A stretch of DNA of 64,000 bases from contig OX246747.1 of the NCBI GenBank assembly GCA_945910005.1, positions 9,502,525 through 9,566,524 on the forward strand, in the 5' to 3' direction. Position numbers and translations under genes: made by a program. The notes beneath the pieces are model-generated. The model worked only from the letters and a program-made list of their open reading frames with translations, was not told where the DNA came from and ran no database searches. The stretch is from Isoperla grammatica. Its lineage: Eukaryota > Arthropoda > Insecta > Plecoptera > Perlodidae. Position 1 is the first letter of the stretch; every line of letters begins with the position of its first letter. This document shows, one piece after another, positions 1 through 10,987 of the stretch.

Positions 1-208
1 GAATTAGACTTAGACATAAATTGACCTAATTATCTAGCACAATTATATTTTCACATTTAACTACCACTCGGAAGTTTTTTCCAAAGATTATAATTTATTT
101 TTTGATAAGTAATGAAGTGTAAAGCAATTTGTTAATTACAACAAATAGGCAGCATTACTTTGCGGACCGGTAGCAATGAGTCCGCGGACCACCGGTTAGG
201 AATCACTG
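1..208. mobile_element. Right end of a hAT-like DNA element, cut by window edge
   Basis: The stretch ending at 208 reads GGTTAGGAATCACTG. Its reverse complement starts CAGTGATTCC, the usual form of a hAT terminal inverted repeat, and it is preceded by the CGGACC-rich subterminal sequence common in such elements. The left end lies outside the window, so the target-site duplication cannot be tested. Confidence 0.4.
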
Positions 209-339
209 CCTTAAAGCCCTACTTTTGGTTTGGTAAATGTGCCCTTCAATAAATCAGACAAAAAATTAAAAAAAATCGAGTGCAATTTTTATTGAGTATG
301 GTTGAACCGTTTGGGCAGGAAGGCTGTTTTAAGTTTTTG

Positions 340-362
340 TGACGTCACTAGCCGTGACGTCA
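340..362. promoter_or_regulatory. Two perfect CRE palindromes (TGACGTCA)
   Basis: TGACGTCA occurs at 340-347 and again at 355-362, 15 bp centre to centre, followed by a GC-rich stretch to about 430. This is the classic binding site of CREB/ATF bZIP factors. It lies about 140 bp upstream of the THAP-like ATG at 503, so it probably was that gene's promoter. Confidence 0.5.
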
Positions 363-502
363 CAGCGGGGCAAGGCTGGCTCGCCCCGACAACCCCGCAG
401 CCAGCGCCGTCCGACAGTTCGTGTCATGTCAAAGCTCGTCGCATCTTCACTGAGAATAATGTTCGGAAATGTATTTTAATACGTTTAAAGTAAATTACAA
501 AC

Positions 503-622
503 ATGGTTGGTTCGTGTGTAGTTTTTCAGTGTACAACAGTAAAGTGCAAAGATCGGGCTTGTATTTTATTTATTTCCGAGCATTGAAAAATATTTAGGCA
601 TACCGCATAATATATAAAAGGT
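503..622 (+). pseudogene. Decayed first exon of a THAP-domain gene
   Basis: From the ATG at 503 the frame begins MVGSCVVFQC and continues with a lysine/aspartate-rich stretch. This matches the start of THAP zinc-binding DNA-binding domains (first Cys pair of the C2CH motif, here C-x4-C). A TGA at 584-586 ends the frame after 27 codons, and the later Cys/His ligands are not visible. The sequence up to about 622 still resembles the domain in the same frame, and GTGGTT follows at about 622. The twin CRE sites upstream fit a former promoter. THAP domains occur in host factors and in P-element or hAT transposases; I cannot tell which this was. Confidence 0.35.
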
Positions 623-1640
623 GGTTACGAGTAGTAAAAAGAAAATATTTCCAACCTACTAAAACTGTATGTGTAGTTGGTCTATGCAAGAGAAAGAAAA
701 TATATCCGCTAACTACGCAAATACCTACCTATTCAAAATTGAAGTATAATGCTGCTTCCCCTTGGGCGGTCTTGGTCCGTATACACGCCTTTTGCTTCCG
801 GGTATACTGATTCATGACGGCGTTCGCGACACACGAGGAATAACTACCCTCTTGTTTTTACCAAATGACTCTCAAGACTTAATCCAATTCACAAATAATT
901 GTTACGCAAAGTGTCTCCCTATTTTGTTCGAAATAAGTTTGAGGTATTTCACCGTCTGCACGCACGCGTAACACGAAATCGTCTGCCGAACTGTGTTCAA
1001 ACTGTCCAATTCTAAAATTATTTTTTAGAAAATGAATGAATTGTTGTACACTCCCAAGTCAATGCTTAGCCTACTACTTTAATTGATTCAGATTCTTGAT
1101 ACTAAATCCGTGTCCATAAGTCACCGTGTTCCAAACTCTGCCTTCGAATGTTTTGCACTCCGCACTATCGATCACGTTATTCCGTCGTCTTTGGTCAATT
1201 TCTTCGACTGTGTATTTTGGTTCGAAACATTAGGGATGAACACATTCTGGACTGACTGACACTTTCTAAAAATAACGTAATAAACGAATAAACCGTACTT
1301 TGCCCTCTGAAAGCGGGTCTCGCAGCTGCGAGGGCCGCAGCTGCGAGGGTTGCATTGAAGGCCGCGTAGACAATTCAAACCTGCCCCGCTGTGACGTAGT
1401 TTTCGCGCCACGATCGACCTCGCTCGAAAATAAGTTTTCCCTCATAATCAATGAACCACTTAACCGATCTACGAGATTTTTTCTTTATTCCTATTTTCTA
1501 TTGGGTCTTTATCACATAATCATCCATCTCTTCAAACCGGGATACTGCCTTTAAGAGTCCCTTTTTGTGATTTGCATCACCTTCCCTTACTTAAAACTTT
1601 AGCAATTTTACTTTATCTTGAAAACTAATACTAGCTGCAG
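623..1640. other. No gene recognised; short palindromes only
   Basis: AT-rich, no convincing coding frame. Two details stand out. A perfect 14-bp palindrome CTCGCAGCTGCGAG lies at 1319-1332, followed by a second GCAGCTGCGAGG. The 16-mer ACGTCACAGCGGGGCA at 357-372 recurs inverted at 1382-1397. The upstream exons of the SAMD3-like gene should lie here or further left, but I could not identify them. Confidence 0.5.
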
Positions 1641-4600
1641 AAAACTATCCATCTCTTGACTGTGACTAAACCGGCTAATTGTAGAAATGTTAACTTTCCA
1701 GGTCTCAGAAGAGATGTTGTGGATATAGTCGTCACGTATTTGAGAAATGAGTACAAAGATGATACGAGGAGGGCAGCAGAGACTGCTGCCAAAATTGTAA
1801 CGTGTAAATTTCCTATTTTCAAGACAAGAATCGGTGGCGTAATTATAAATGATGATACGGCACACCAAGTTCTAATGCAACAAATTTACAATAAAATCCT
1901 TAACTTACATCGCTCACCGAAAACCTCAAATGCTCCCTCAACATCTGCTGCTACCGCCACGCACATACCCAAAGCTTCCCTTAAAGACACCTACGGGTGT
2001 ATTAACTGGATGCCCCTAGATCTCCCTGAAGGAGAGACAGAACTGTCATTGGCAGCTATGAAAGAGCGGCTCATCCACGAGATTGTCATGAGTGAAGACA
2101 ATGTACGAGACCTAATGTCCAAGACGTACGTTCTGCAAAGACGAGAAATTGTTGGAGATACAGCCACCACTGCCACCATAACGTCTCTACAAGCATCATG
2201 GCCTCATCTTTTTTCCATGCACCATATGGTTAAGCATCTGGAAACATTGACTGGAAACAATTGCCACAGAGACTGGGATGTGGTCCTTCTCACCCAAACG
2301 GACAAGATTGTTTCTTTTATGAAGAATGTATCAGGAAAAATGAAGCCGTCCATCACAGAAGTGCTGACAAGCATGCGGCACGCTACCAACATCTTGTTGT
2401 CACGCCTTCCACGAGCTCAATCCATTGTGCCATTGTTATGTGCGTACTTTGGGGATGATGAAACCTCCATGTACCGCAAGTTTGATGTAAGTCTAATTTG
2501 TATCTTAACTATTTTTATACCATATTATTCCATGTTTAATACAATTTTATTTTTGACTTGATTTAATTAACAAATAATTTATTTATTTGACTAGAGAGCA
2601 GCCTATTGACAGTCAAAACTATCGTATACAGTTTTATGAAAGAGACGTGGTCTTGTTATTCCTAATAAATAAATGAATGTGATGTGATAAATAGAGAGTG
2701 CATAAATTTGTGCACTAGTAGGCTAAAGTAAAATGTTTGGTCTACACATTTTGCCCCATTAATGGTTGAAAGCTAAGTTTTGTCTGAACAATGTAACATG
2801 TTTTTTTTTCAATGAATAATCTTTGGTCACCCTTATGAGTACCTGTCAATTTTTAATTTATTTTTCTTGAATTTTAGGCCACAACATCCAAAGAAGACGT
2901 CGAAGCTGGGGTAGATGTAGGAACTCCATTATTGGCGATACTTGGTAAGTGAATTGAACTACTTTGCTTGAAATGTGTTTTAGGTAACGTGGCAACAGTG
3001 TCCGGCCCGGGCCGAATAGGCCTGGGCCATGCGCACGCCTATGTCGACGGGTTATAACAAAAGGGTTCATTTTTTCAGGACCAACCATCTACACCGAGAA
3101 TGTGAAAATCTACCTGGTAATAGACCAGAAGGTTGTTGCCGAGCCATTCTCTATCCTTGATGGATACCTTATGATGTTTGCCAGCTATTTTGTCTTTGGA
3201 CTAAGCTATCCATCGGCATGTGCGGTAACATTGGAGTTCATCCAAAGGTGAGTTAACTAAAACCTTTTATTTTTTAAATTGAATTTTTCAATGTAGATGT
3301 CTGATATCAAAAAATAAAAATTAAAAACTAAATTTGTGTTTGGAGTCTACCCTCTCAGCATTAATATTAATATTATAGTTATATTATAACTGATTTTCAG
3401 TGGGGGACTTTAAAAAGTCTAGAGCAGTGCTTCCCAAACTTTTCGGAATCACAACCATTTCTTAGAAGCCAAACGTTTGCGACCCACCTAGCTATAATTT
3501 TATGTAGGCTAGGTAAAAGATGGGGATGGGGGAGATTTTTAGCATTGACTTTTTTTAGTAGGCCAAACTCAAATGTATTATTTCTATTACATATAATTTT
3601 ACATAGGGCTATACTTCTTACCTATCTATTAATCATAAAGAGAATGTGGCGATGGTGCACGAGTTTTTGAGTTCTGTTTATGAAATTATGACAGCATTTA
3701 CATCCAAGCCAATTTGAGCGATTTTCAGGCACAAAGAGTTCTACAAATTGGAGTTTTTGTTTTGTAATTTAGTTTTTATTCCTTCCATAGACAAAAATTC
3801 AACTTCACAATAATTGTTAGATGCGAAAAATAGCAGCACCTTCCCAGTATTTTTCTTCCCTTATTGGGTCATTCATTATGTTAAAACTTAAAATGCTTGC
3901 ATTTATATTACCAAATATTATGTTTTTACTTTTTATCATATTGACCCCATTTCCAAGATTAAATCGGGTTGGGGGGAGCAGTATCATACTACTCCGTTTC
4001 TTGGGCTAACATCTTTGTTGTCAAATATAAAAAACAAATCCTGTACCTTATATGCATTACCATGTAGCCTATTACCATGTATAGGCATACTTTTATTTAA
4101 AACAATATTTTTTTGAAAATTGGCACATCTTATAATAAATTATTAATCAGTCACACACAGGGGTCGAAATTAACGCTCGCCCGCTCGCCCGAGGCTAGTA
4201 AAACTTTGCTCGGGCCAGTAAAAATCTTATTTCACTAGCCCGACGGGCGAGTACGTTTTCCAGAGCTTACAATTGCCGTTCAAAAAATCATAATATTTCG
4301 CGCCGATCACCTTGCGAGTTTCCAGTACTTGTGTGGGGGCCAGAGGTGTGTATTCAAGTAAAAATATATAGTAATTTTCATGTGTTTACAGATTGATACA
4401 GACTACAGCAGTATATATCTCACGCTAAGTCACAATACATCTTTTTTAATATCATATAATCATATTATTTTCCATTTACAGTAGAACATACAATAAATAA
4501 AAACCTTTTCATTTAGGCCAACAGGTTTATTATGGTAAACAATAGTTCCCACTCACTCCCTAGTCCCCCATAAAAACCCGCCAAACCTTTCGAATATTGT

Positions 4601-6570
4601 GAGTTGTGACTCAAAACTTTCATGTATGAATAATGATCGTTTTACATCAATATAATCTATTTCATTACGGGCTAGTAAAAATGGTCTCGGGCTAGAGAAC
4701 TATTGATGCAACTAGCCCGGAGGGCTAGTGGCCAAAAACGTTAATTTCGACCTCTGGTCACACACAATCATCCACATATATTCTCAAAAAATAATTATGA
4801 GGGCCTAGGCCTACAATTAAAATAAATTACCATGAAACCAAATTACCAATGAAGGTTTTTGCTTTTTTTTGTATTTTGAGTATTTTCAAAATACAATTAT
4901 ATTTTTGTATTTCAAATACAAATTTGTCAATGTATTTGTATCTTGTATTTGAAAATACTGACTTGAAGTATTTTGTATTTTAATTAGGGCTGTGCGAGTA
5001 CTGGAATTTTCGAGTAAGAGTCGAGTTCACGGCGTGTTCGAACACATTCGAGTTCAATTTATTTTGAACTCGAGTTTTCGAGTTGTGGTAAAAAGACATC
5101 TCCATTTATTGACCCATCAAAAGTCTTGTTATTCCTCCGTTAGATAAAGTTAGTTTCAGTTAAGAATTCCACTCCCGAGGGATCGCAGCACTGTCGACCT
5201 CGCACTGTGGCCATCGTTTGGGTTATAATCATTCGGCAATAATACTGCATCCGAAAATGAAAATATCTAATTTTAAGTATTTTCTGGGAGATTTTAAGAG
5301 TCGTGAGTGATTTGCGACACATTACAAAAATGCTTGATCACCCAAACATTGACAGCAAGGTTGGCAGCTATAATGCGGTAAATTTGAAATAAAAAATACT
5401 AGGGATGACATCGGGTAGTAAAATTTGGAACCGGTTCCAGCTCTCATATTACCCGGGTACTCGGATCCTGAAAACGTATTTTTCGATGTGTAGGCTTGAT
5501 TTGAAGGTCGTCGCTAGGCCTTGTGAAGTGCGCGGGGTGCGAAGGCGAGGGACGAATGATATGCATGCCACTTGCTCGGTTACCCTCTCTGAATACGCCT
5601 GGAGTAATCACGTCGAGTAAAAAATCATTTCTCAATATACAACTGAAGCGCTTACATAAAACACGATTTTTAAGGAAAATGCACAGTAATAGCACAAGTA
5701 TTAGCCAGCATGTTCATCACAATGTTAAACAAAGAACAAACAGTAACGAATGCAAGTCGGCTCGCGTCTGTTCTGTTCCCCGCCGGGTCACGTGCTGTGG
5801 AAGGGTGGTGGAAGGGTCGGCGCACGCAATACTGGGGCGTAAAGGTATCCTATAAACGGACTAAAAAGTTACCCGGACCTGAAAAACGGCTCCGGGTAAA
5901 TTGTTGGAGCCGGGTACCCGGGCTACCCGGGTACCCGATGTCATCCCTAAAAAATACCAACAAGATAACAAAAAGAACTTTGTAAACTAATTTATTAATG
6001 ACCACTTTTGGTTTACTCCGCCTGCATAAACATTACCAACAAAATATTTTGACCCATGGCCTAACTAGGCCTATGTCTTTGACCTAGGCCCCTAGCCCAG
6101 ACCTAGACTTACGATTTAAAACTAAATAATATGTTTTATAGGCCTATGCCTACTATACGTTTGGTCTCAAATGGAGAATACACGTTCCATCTGGAAATAA
6201 ACTCGATTTGAACTCGAATACTCGAACATTATACTAAACTCGTATTCGACTCAAATTTAAATTCTTCGTTCGCACAGCCCTAATTTTAATTACAATATTT
6301 TTGAGTATTTTGCCCATCTCTGCATGTTGGTGGCCGAATTTGCGATTGGTCTAAACATAAATAAATTTAGTTAAGACAGTGTTTCCTCAAATGGTATGTA
6401 TTGCTTTTAGAGAGTTCTTCAAGATAAATCCACCAAAGGGCCACAAACGGGCAAAAAAATCTAAAACGTCAATCCACAGCAAAGTGGAGAAACTATCAAC
6501 AGCTCTACATTCTTTTCAAGTAAATGGTGAATCGGAAGATGAAGTGGTGAGCGAGACAACAGACAACTGA
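1641..6570 (+). CDS. SAMD3-like protein, C-terminal exons (5' end missing)
   Basis: Four exons join in phase: 1641-2486, 2878-2944, 3079-3247 and 6411-6570 (TGA at the end). The borders are CAG before 1641, GTAAGT after 2486, TTTTAG/GTAAGT around exon 2, TTTCAG/GTGAGT around exon 3, and TTTTAG before exon 4. The protein resembles the C-terminal region of the SAMD3-like family of animals. It has a mixed helical region with Trp-Pro-x-Leu-Phe, a stretch DVGTPLLAIL, the conserved tail LDGYLMMFASYFVFGLSYP, and a Lys-rich end FFKINPPKGHKRAKK. The function of this family is poorly known. No SAM domain is seen, so it is either upstream or absent. There is no ATG at the start of exon 1 (the frame opens at 1635), so earlier exons are expected. 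Intron 3 (3248-6410) is swollen by DNA-element insertions that leave both splice sites intact, so the gene may be functional. Confidence 0.6.
3425..3489. mobile_element. Remnant of a hAT-like element end
   Basis: CAGTGCTTCCCAAACTTTT at 3425, followed by a segment reading 'gcgacccacct', is the form seen at one end of many nonautonomous hAT elements. No matching inverted end or duplication was found in the rest of the intron, so it is one-ended. Confidence 0.3.
4158..4756. mobile_element. Nonautonomous hAT element, 599 bp
   Basis: It starts CAGGGGTCGAAATTAACG and ends CGTTAATTTCGACCTCTG, inverted repeats differing at one base. It is flanked by a perfect 8-bp duplication GTCACACA (4150-4157 and 4757-4764). 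Eight-bp duplications and CAG ends define hAT. Subterminal 'gggctagt/actagccc' motifs are repeated at both ends. No transposase is present. Confidence 0.85.
4985..6282. mobile_element. hAT element, 1298 bp, carrying a nested element
   Basis: The ends TAGGGCTGTGCGA and TTCGCACAGCCCTA are inverted copies. The flanks are a perfect 8-bp duplication ATTTTAAT (4977-4984 and 6283-6290). Repeated 'actcgagt'-like motifs fill the subterminal zones. It is itself inserted in an older hAT-like element and contains another at 5400-5949. Confidence 0.85.
5400..5949. mobile_element. Nested nonautonomous hAT element, 550 bp
   Basis: Ends TAGGGATGACATCGGGTA and TACCCGATGTCATCCCTA are perfect inverted repeats. 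The 8-bp duplication AAAAATAC lies at 5392-5399 and 5950-5957. The interior repeats 'acccggg/cccgggt'. No coding potential. Confidence 0.88.
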
Positions 6571-6651
6571 GACACTGAGAGCTTCAGAGTTCAGACATCT
6601 GATAACATAAGTGATAACCAATAATTGGTGAGTTCATTATAATCATATTGC

Positions 6652-8233
6652 CAGTCTTGGGTTCGCTACTTTTAATTAGTAGCATGCTACAACTACCGCT
6701 ACTTGGCAAAAAAAAGTATCGTCGCTACGTTTTCGCTACATTTTTTTAAAGGTAGCATCGCTACATCGGCGCTACGAAAAAAATGTAGCACGCTACTTTG
6801 ACGCTACTTTTGTTTTTATTGACGTTTTAACGGTTTTATCGATCTTTGTGTATCAAAACGTGCCGTTCTCGTTTTATATGTCACCACGCAGCGCGTACTT
6901 GCTTTCGTAACCTAGCATTTGATGTGATGTGAAAAATAGGTACTCTGGAACCTTCAGACAAATGAAGTATGTCTTTTTATGTGTCTGGAGCCTGTATCCC
7001 TACTCCCTTCTCGTGTACCTCTTTCTTCTTGCGCTACGTCAGACAAACAACAACCCCAGCGACGACCCAGTGCTGTATAGGCCGGGGGGGGGGGGGGGGG
7101 GGGGGGCTGAAATAGGCTACTCGACCAACTTTATTTCGTATCGGTTTGTACTTTGTACATGACCATACCCCCCCCCCCATCTTATTTACTCCGTCCACAC
7201 CCCGCCCATTTACAAAATATCTACCCACGTGTTACACTACTGGAACCATGTGGAATTACAGTTTACTACTATTCATTCACCACGCACATTGATTACAATG
7301 GGTCCCGGTCAACCACCTTAAATTTCTTTAATCGCACTCTTAATCACTAATGTTGAAGAGCCTGATATCATGCATTTTCTATTCTTCTAGAATCTAGAAC
7401 AACGATTATTCAAGCGTCTTTTCACGAATTATTTAAAATAACTGGAACTGGAAAATAATAAATAATAATTATAACATAAGATGATAGGCTATATTATTCT
7501 TTACCTTCTATTGCAGCTGTAGACGTCTGGGAAATGTTGACATATTTAGCCAATAAGTCGAGTAGGCCTACCTTTTCAACACATACACACACATTCATGG
7601 TGATAATCACAACAGTCCCAAAGTACACACGAGCACGCATTATCTACTATCTACACACCAGTAGGAATTGATTATAATCTAAGCTAATACAAACGAAACA
7701 ATCACACGGTAACGACGTAACGTCATACATAATAAAACTACGTATTGAAAACCGAACCGTAAGGGTAAGACTACCGAGTGAGGAGCTCAATGCACGACAT
7801 TCTAGCTGCTAGCGACTAGCACTGTGGTGTTTCAGAAACGCAATAACCAAAACCAACACTGTCCAGTGTCCATCTCCAATACACGAACAAGACTGTTCCA
7901 GATGGCATTTCCATCCATCCCTCGTGGGCTAGTGTGAGGGGGAGGGCATAGACCTTCGGAGAAACGGTTCAATATGAAATGAGACGCCCAAAAAAATTAT
8001 GAACAGTGTTATTCCCACTGATATTCGTGATGGTGAAAATGGAAAAATATCGGCTCGGAACTGTAGAATAAGTGGCAACAAACACTTTTAAAAGTAGCGA
8101 CAAAAGTCGCGCTACTTTTATCGCTACAGCTACAAAAGTTGTAGCATGCTACAACTACATTTAGCGCTATAAAAAAGTAGCGCGCTACAGGGCTCGCTAC
8201 ACGAAAAATGTAGCGCGCTACTACCCAAGACTG
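6652..8233. mobile_element. hAT element with GCTAC-rich ends, 1582 bp
   Basis: Starts CAGTCTTGGGTTCGCTAC and ends CGCTACTACCCAAGACTG, with a perfect 8-bp duplication CATATTGC (6644-6651 and 8234-8241). Both ends carry many 'gctac/gtagc' subterminal repeats, as transposase binding arrays do. A long G run at about 7083-7106 and a C run at about 7169 lie inside. It sits just downstream of the SAMD3-like stop codon. Confidence 0.85.
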
Positions 8234-8713
8234 CATATTGCTCATGCCAAAATATGCAATGCAGTTGTTTAAGTGGTCTGCTAGATGGCTGGATGGACGC
8301 AGCCATGTTGGATTTAAAGAACCTGTTGCCATGCAGTTGCTATGGAGGTTTTAATGAATCATCCCATGTTAAACGAGTTGTTGTGGATGACAGATGTTCA
8401 ACTCCAATTGACATAAACTTGAGGTTTATAATAATGTAGCATGCTTTATAAATACTTTCCAAGGCTAAAAGGGGCTATTATTACCCTCAACCACATAATC
8501 TACAGCATAATGCTACACTTTAATGACCATTAAAAAATTATATCTTGTAACTCAGTTCATTTGATAAGCATCCGTGTAGGTTAGGCTACATTGTAACATT
8601 GGATTTATCATTAGATTTGGGTGCTTATAAACTATCTACTAGCATGTGAATTTACATGCATTGCATTTATTAAGTTCTTGATCCCGAAATTTGCACAAAT
8701 TAGTGTTTTATAA

Positions 8714-9684
8714 CTACCGTAATCCGGGGCGAATAGGAACAGGTTCTGAAGTAAATATGTTGCTATTTAAACATGTATCATGGTTTAGTCAATGACATAT
8801 TTTTATAATTATTGCTACCTGGTTTCTTTAATATAAATTTATATCTGTCAGCAGAATAAATGAATAATAATACCCTTATTTTATTTTTATATTGGTTGTT
8901 CCTATTCACCCCCATGTGGGGTCAATAGGAACAGCCACATAAATATGCTGTTTGTTCCTATCAACACTGGTCTGGGGTCAATAGGAACACGGATTATATT
9001 TTTAAAAATATTAATTCAAAATACCTAAATGTTATAGACCCTAAAAATAATTTTTTTTAGTCTATTACACCTTATCTAACCATAATAGAGACAAGTTCCG
9101 AGATTATTATTTTACATTGGTTCTTCTAGGGCCATTCTTTCAAATCCACATTGAACTTGAGTAGCCCCCTTTGCAAGCATGTTGGAGGCTCAATGCAATG
9201 CATCATTAACTTTATTGTACCTTTTACCGCCTGGTTTGGGAACATATTTTCGTGGCATGATGGTGTTCCTATACACCCCACATAACCTAAAAAGAACAAC
9301 ACATTATAATAATGCTTTATAACTTACTCAATTTATGTCTGACAGATAAAATTAATAAATTAATTAAAGTAGAATACACTACTTTTTTAATTAAAAACAT
9401 GTTGACTACTGATATTCTTACCTAATGAGTGGAAATGTCAAAGTTGTTCAAGCTCTTCAAAGTAAACAAAAACTTTGCATTACTTTGAGGCTGATTTACT
9501 ATCTTGTAGGCTGTGGTTTTCAAGCAAAGTTTAGGTTTTAGAAGGCACTGCACATGTTGTCTACCAACAGTTCAAAACTAAACGTGGAAAGTTTAAAAAG
9601 AGCGGGAAATATGAATTTATTATTATTAGATGAAGTTTTGTTCCTATTGACCCCATCGTTCCTATTCACCCCGGATTACGGTAG
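8714..9684. mobile_element. MITE-like element with 21-bp inverted ends, 971 bp
   Basis: Begins CTACCGTAATCCGGGG and ends CCCCGGATTACGGTAG. The inverted match extends inward through GAATAGGAAC/GTTCCTATTC. The motif 'ttcctattgacccc' and its complement recur inside at about 8899, 8930, 8979 and 9650. Flanks are TA-rich ('ataa' and 'ctta'), so a TA or short duplication is possible. Superfamily unassigned. Confidence 0.65.
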
Positions 9685-10354
9685 CTTATAAAATAAATTA
9701 TGAACAATTTCAGTTCAGAAATATGGGGTGTTAACTGTTAATCTATTGTCTTATTTCGTTTGTGACACAAGTTATGCTGTACTTTTTTTTAGAGCTTGAT
9801 AAATACATCTTAAAAGGTTACCAATTAAGTTATGTACTTGCCATTTCATTCTAAGTGACTTCTTTAGTAACATTATTGCATATATTTTATTTTTATATTA
9901 GTTTACAATACCAGTTTTCATATTTACAATAAGAAGGAAATTTCTGAGATATTTTCTTCCAGAAACAAACATAATTTCATGATTTGCTATATCAAATAAT
10001 TGTAACATTGTACTTTTATAAGCACCATTAGAAAGGGCATAGTTTTTTCTATTAAATGAGACTAATTTAAACACTGTAGCTCAATTTTAAGTTTTTTGTA
10101 TGAAACATAAGAATCTGTGGAATTGCCCTGAAATGATGCCTTTGCCTTGAGCTTATATACTGAAATTGAAGATTTTTTAGTATTGTATAGAATTAGCCTT
10201 AATTGATTTACTTTGTCATTTCCATGACTACAATATTTGTTTAATATTTAAGACCATGTTGCTCATGTATGTAAAAATACTGACCTGACCAATAAACTAA
10301 TATAAAACCCACAGAGTTTCTGTCATTTATTGGACAACAGTTCTAGACTGATTA
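9685..10354. other. AT-rich sequence, no gene seen
   Basis: Low-GC sequence without a coding frame of note. 'accaataaactaat' near 10287 resembles a polyadenylation signal, but no gene points to it. Confidence 0.5.
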
Positions 10355-10550
10355 TATTTAATACAATTCAGAAATTAAAAAAGTCCGTCCCGACCGGGGT
10401 TCATTCAGATCTATAGTGCAACTACAATTCAGAAGTTTAAATGTTAGTCTCAATGGTCCAGTTAGTCTAGTTGGTCAACTGAAATGTGGGAGACCCGGGT
10501 TGGAACCCCGGTCGGGATGGACTTTTTAAATTTCTGCTGTGTATTAAATA
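10355..10550. repeat. Palindromic unit with about 50-bp inverted arms
   Basis: The left arm from about 10355 ('tatttaata...cagaaatt...aagtccgtcccgaccggggtt') is matched inverted by the right arm ending at about 10550 ('ggaaccccggtcgggatggac...tttctg...tattaaata'). Arms match with a few differences. The right arm is the T-arm side of a tRNA-like segment, so the inverted arms were probably built from a tRNA-like sequence. Confidence 0.55.
10455..10522 (+). pseudogene. tRNA-like segment with A and B boxes
   Basis: TAGTCTAGTTGGT fits the RNA polymerase III A box and GGGTTGGAACCC fits the B box. A T-arm of 5 bp with a 7-nt loop and a partial acceptor pairing (GTCCA/TGGAC) can be drawn. The anticodon arm is too short to fold, so this is a tRNA relic or SINE head rather than a working tRNA. 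Confidence 0.4.
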
Positions 10551-10812
10551 TTATCAAATACACCTACAAGAGCGTTTCCCAATCATCCAAATCGAGAAAT
10601 AGTCCTAGGTCCTGGTCTTATTAAAGAGTTCTACAATATTATTTTTGCACGGTTGTAAACTAAAACATTCAACTGATGATTTATTCAAATCCTATCCTCT
10701 CCTATGTGTTTTCCTGGATAATTTGTTCATAAATAGAAGTATGTCCTTCTGCTCGCACCATAGTTAGATGCAAATTCGCAGCAAAGCCAAATGTACAAAA
10801 CTGTACTATAAA

Positions 10813-10987
10813 TAAAGGTTCATTTACTGTTGAGTGTTGCAGGCGAAGCATTACAGGCGTTTGGAGCATTGACCAATCTCGATCCGACTTGAAAGACTCA
10901 CTTGCATCCTAGTCGGATCGTGATTGGTCAATGCTCCAAACACCTGTAATGCCTCGCCTGCAACGCTTAACAGTAAATGAACCTTTA
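10813..10987. repeat. Foldback with 77-bp arms and 21-bp loop
   Basis: The arm 10813-10889 (starting TAAAGGTTCATTTACTGTT) is matched inverted by 10911-10987 with only a few mismatches. The loop is 10890-10910. It directly abuts the 69-bp array on its right, and its TTTACTG/CAGTAAA ends resemble that array's motifs, so it may be one end of the same element. Confidence 0.75.

Larger units (their letters stand above)
4861..6322. mobile_element. Outer hAT-like element split by insertion
   Basis: Sequence rich in 'gtatttgtattt' motifs at 4861-4984 continues at 6283-6322 after the inner element. The right end GAGTATTTTGCCCATCTCTG reads inward as CAGAGATGGGCAAAATAC, a familiar hAT end. The left terminus is eroded and no duplication was found. 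Confidence 0.4.

Noticed and set aside
302..493. 63-codon frame overlapping the CRE sites
   Set aside because: Lies in a promoter-like GC-rich stretch and shows no protein-like features.
5140..5985. Several frames of 60-110 codons on both strands
   Set aside because: They lie inside nested non-coding hAT elements and cross their ends.
10455..10522. Functional tRNA gene
   Set aside because: The anticodon arm cannot be folded and the acceptor stem is incomplete.
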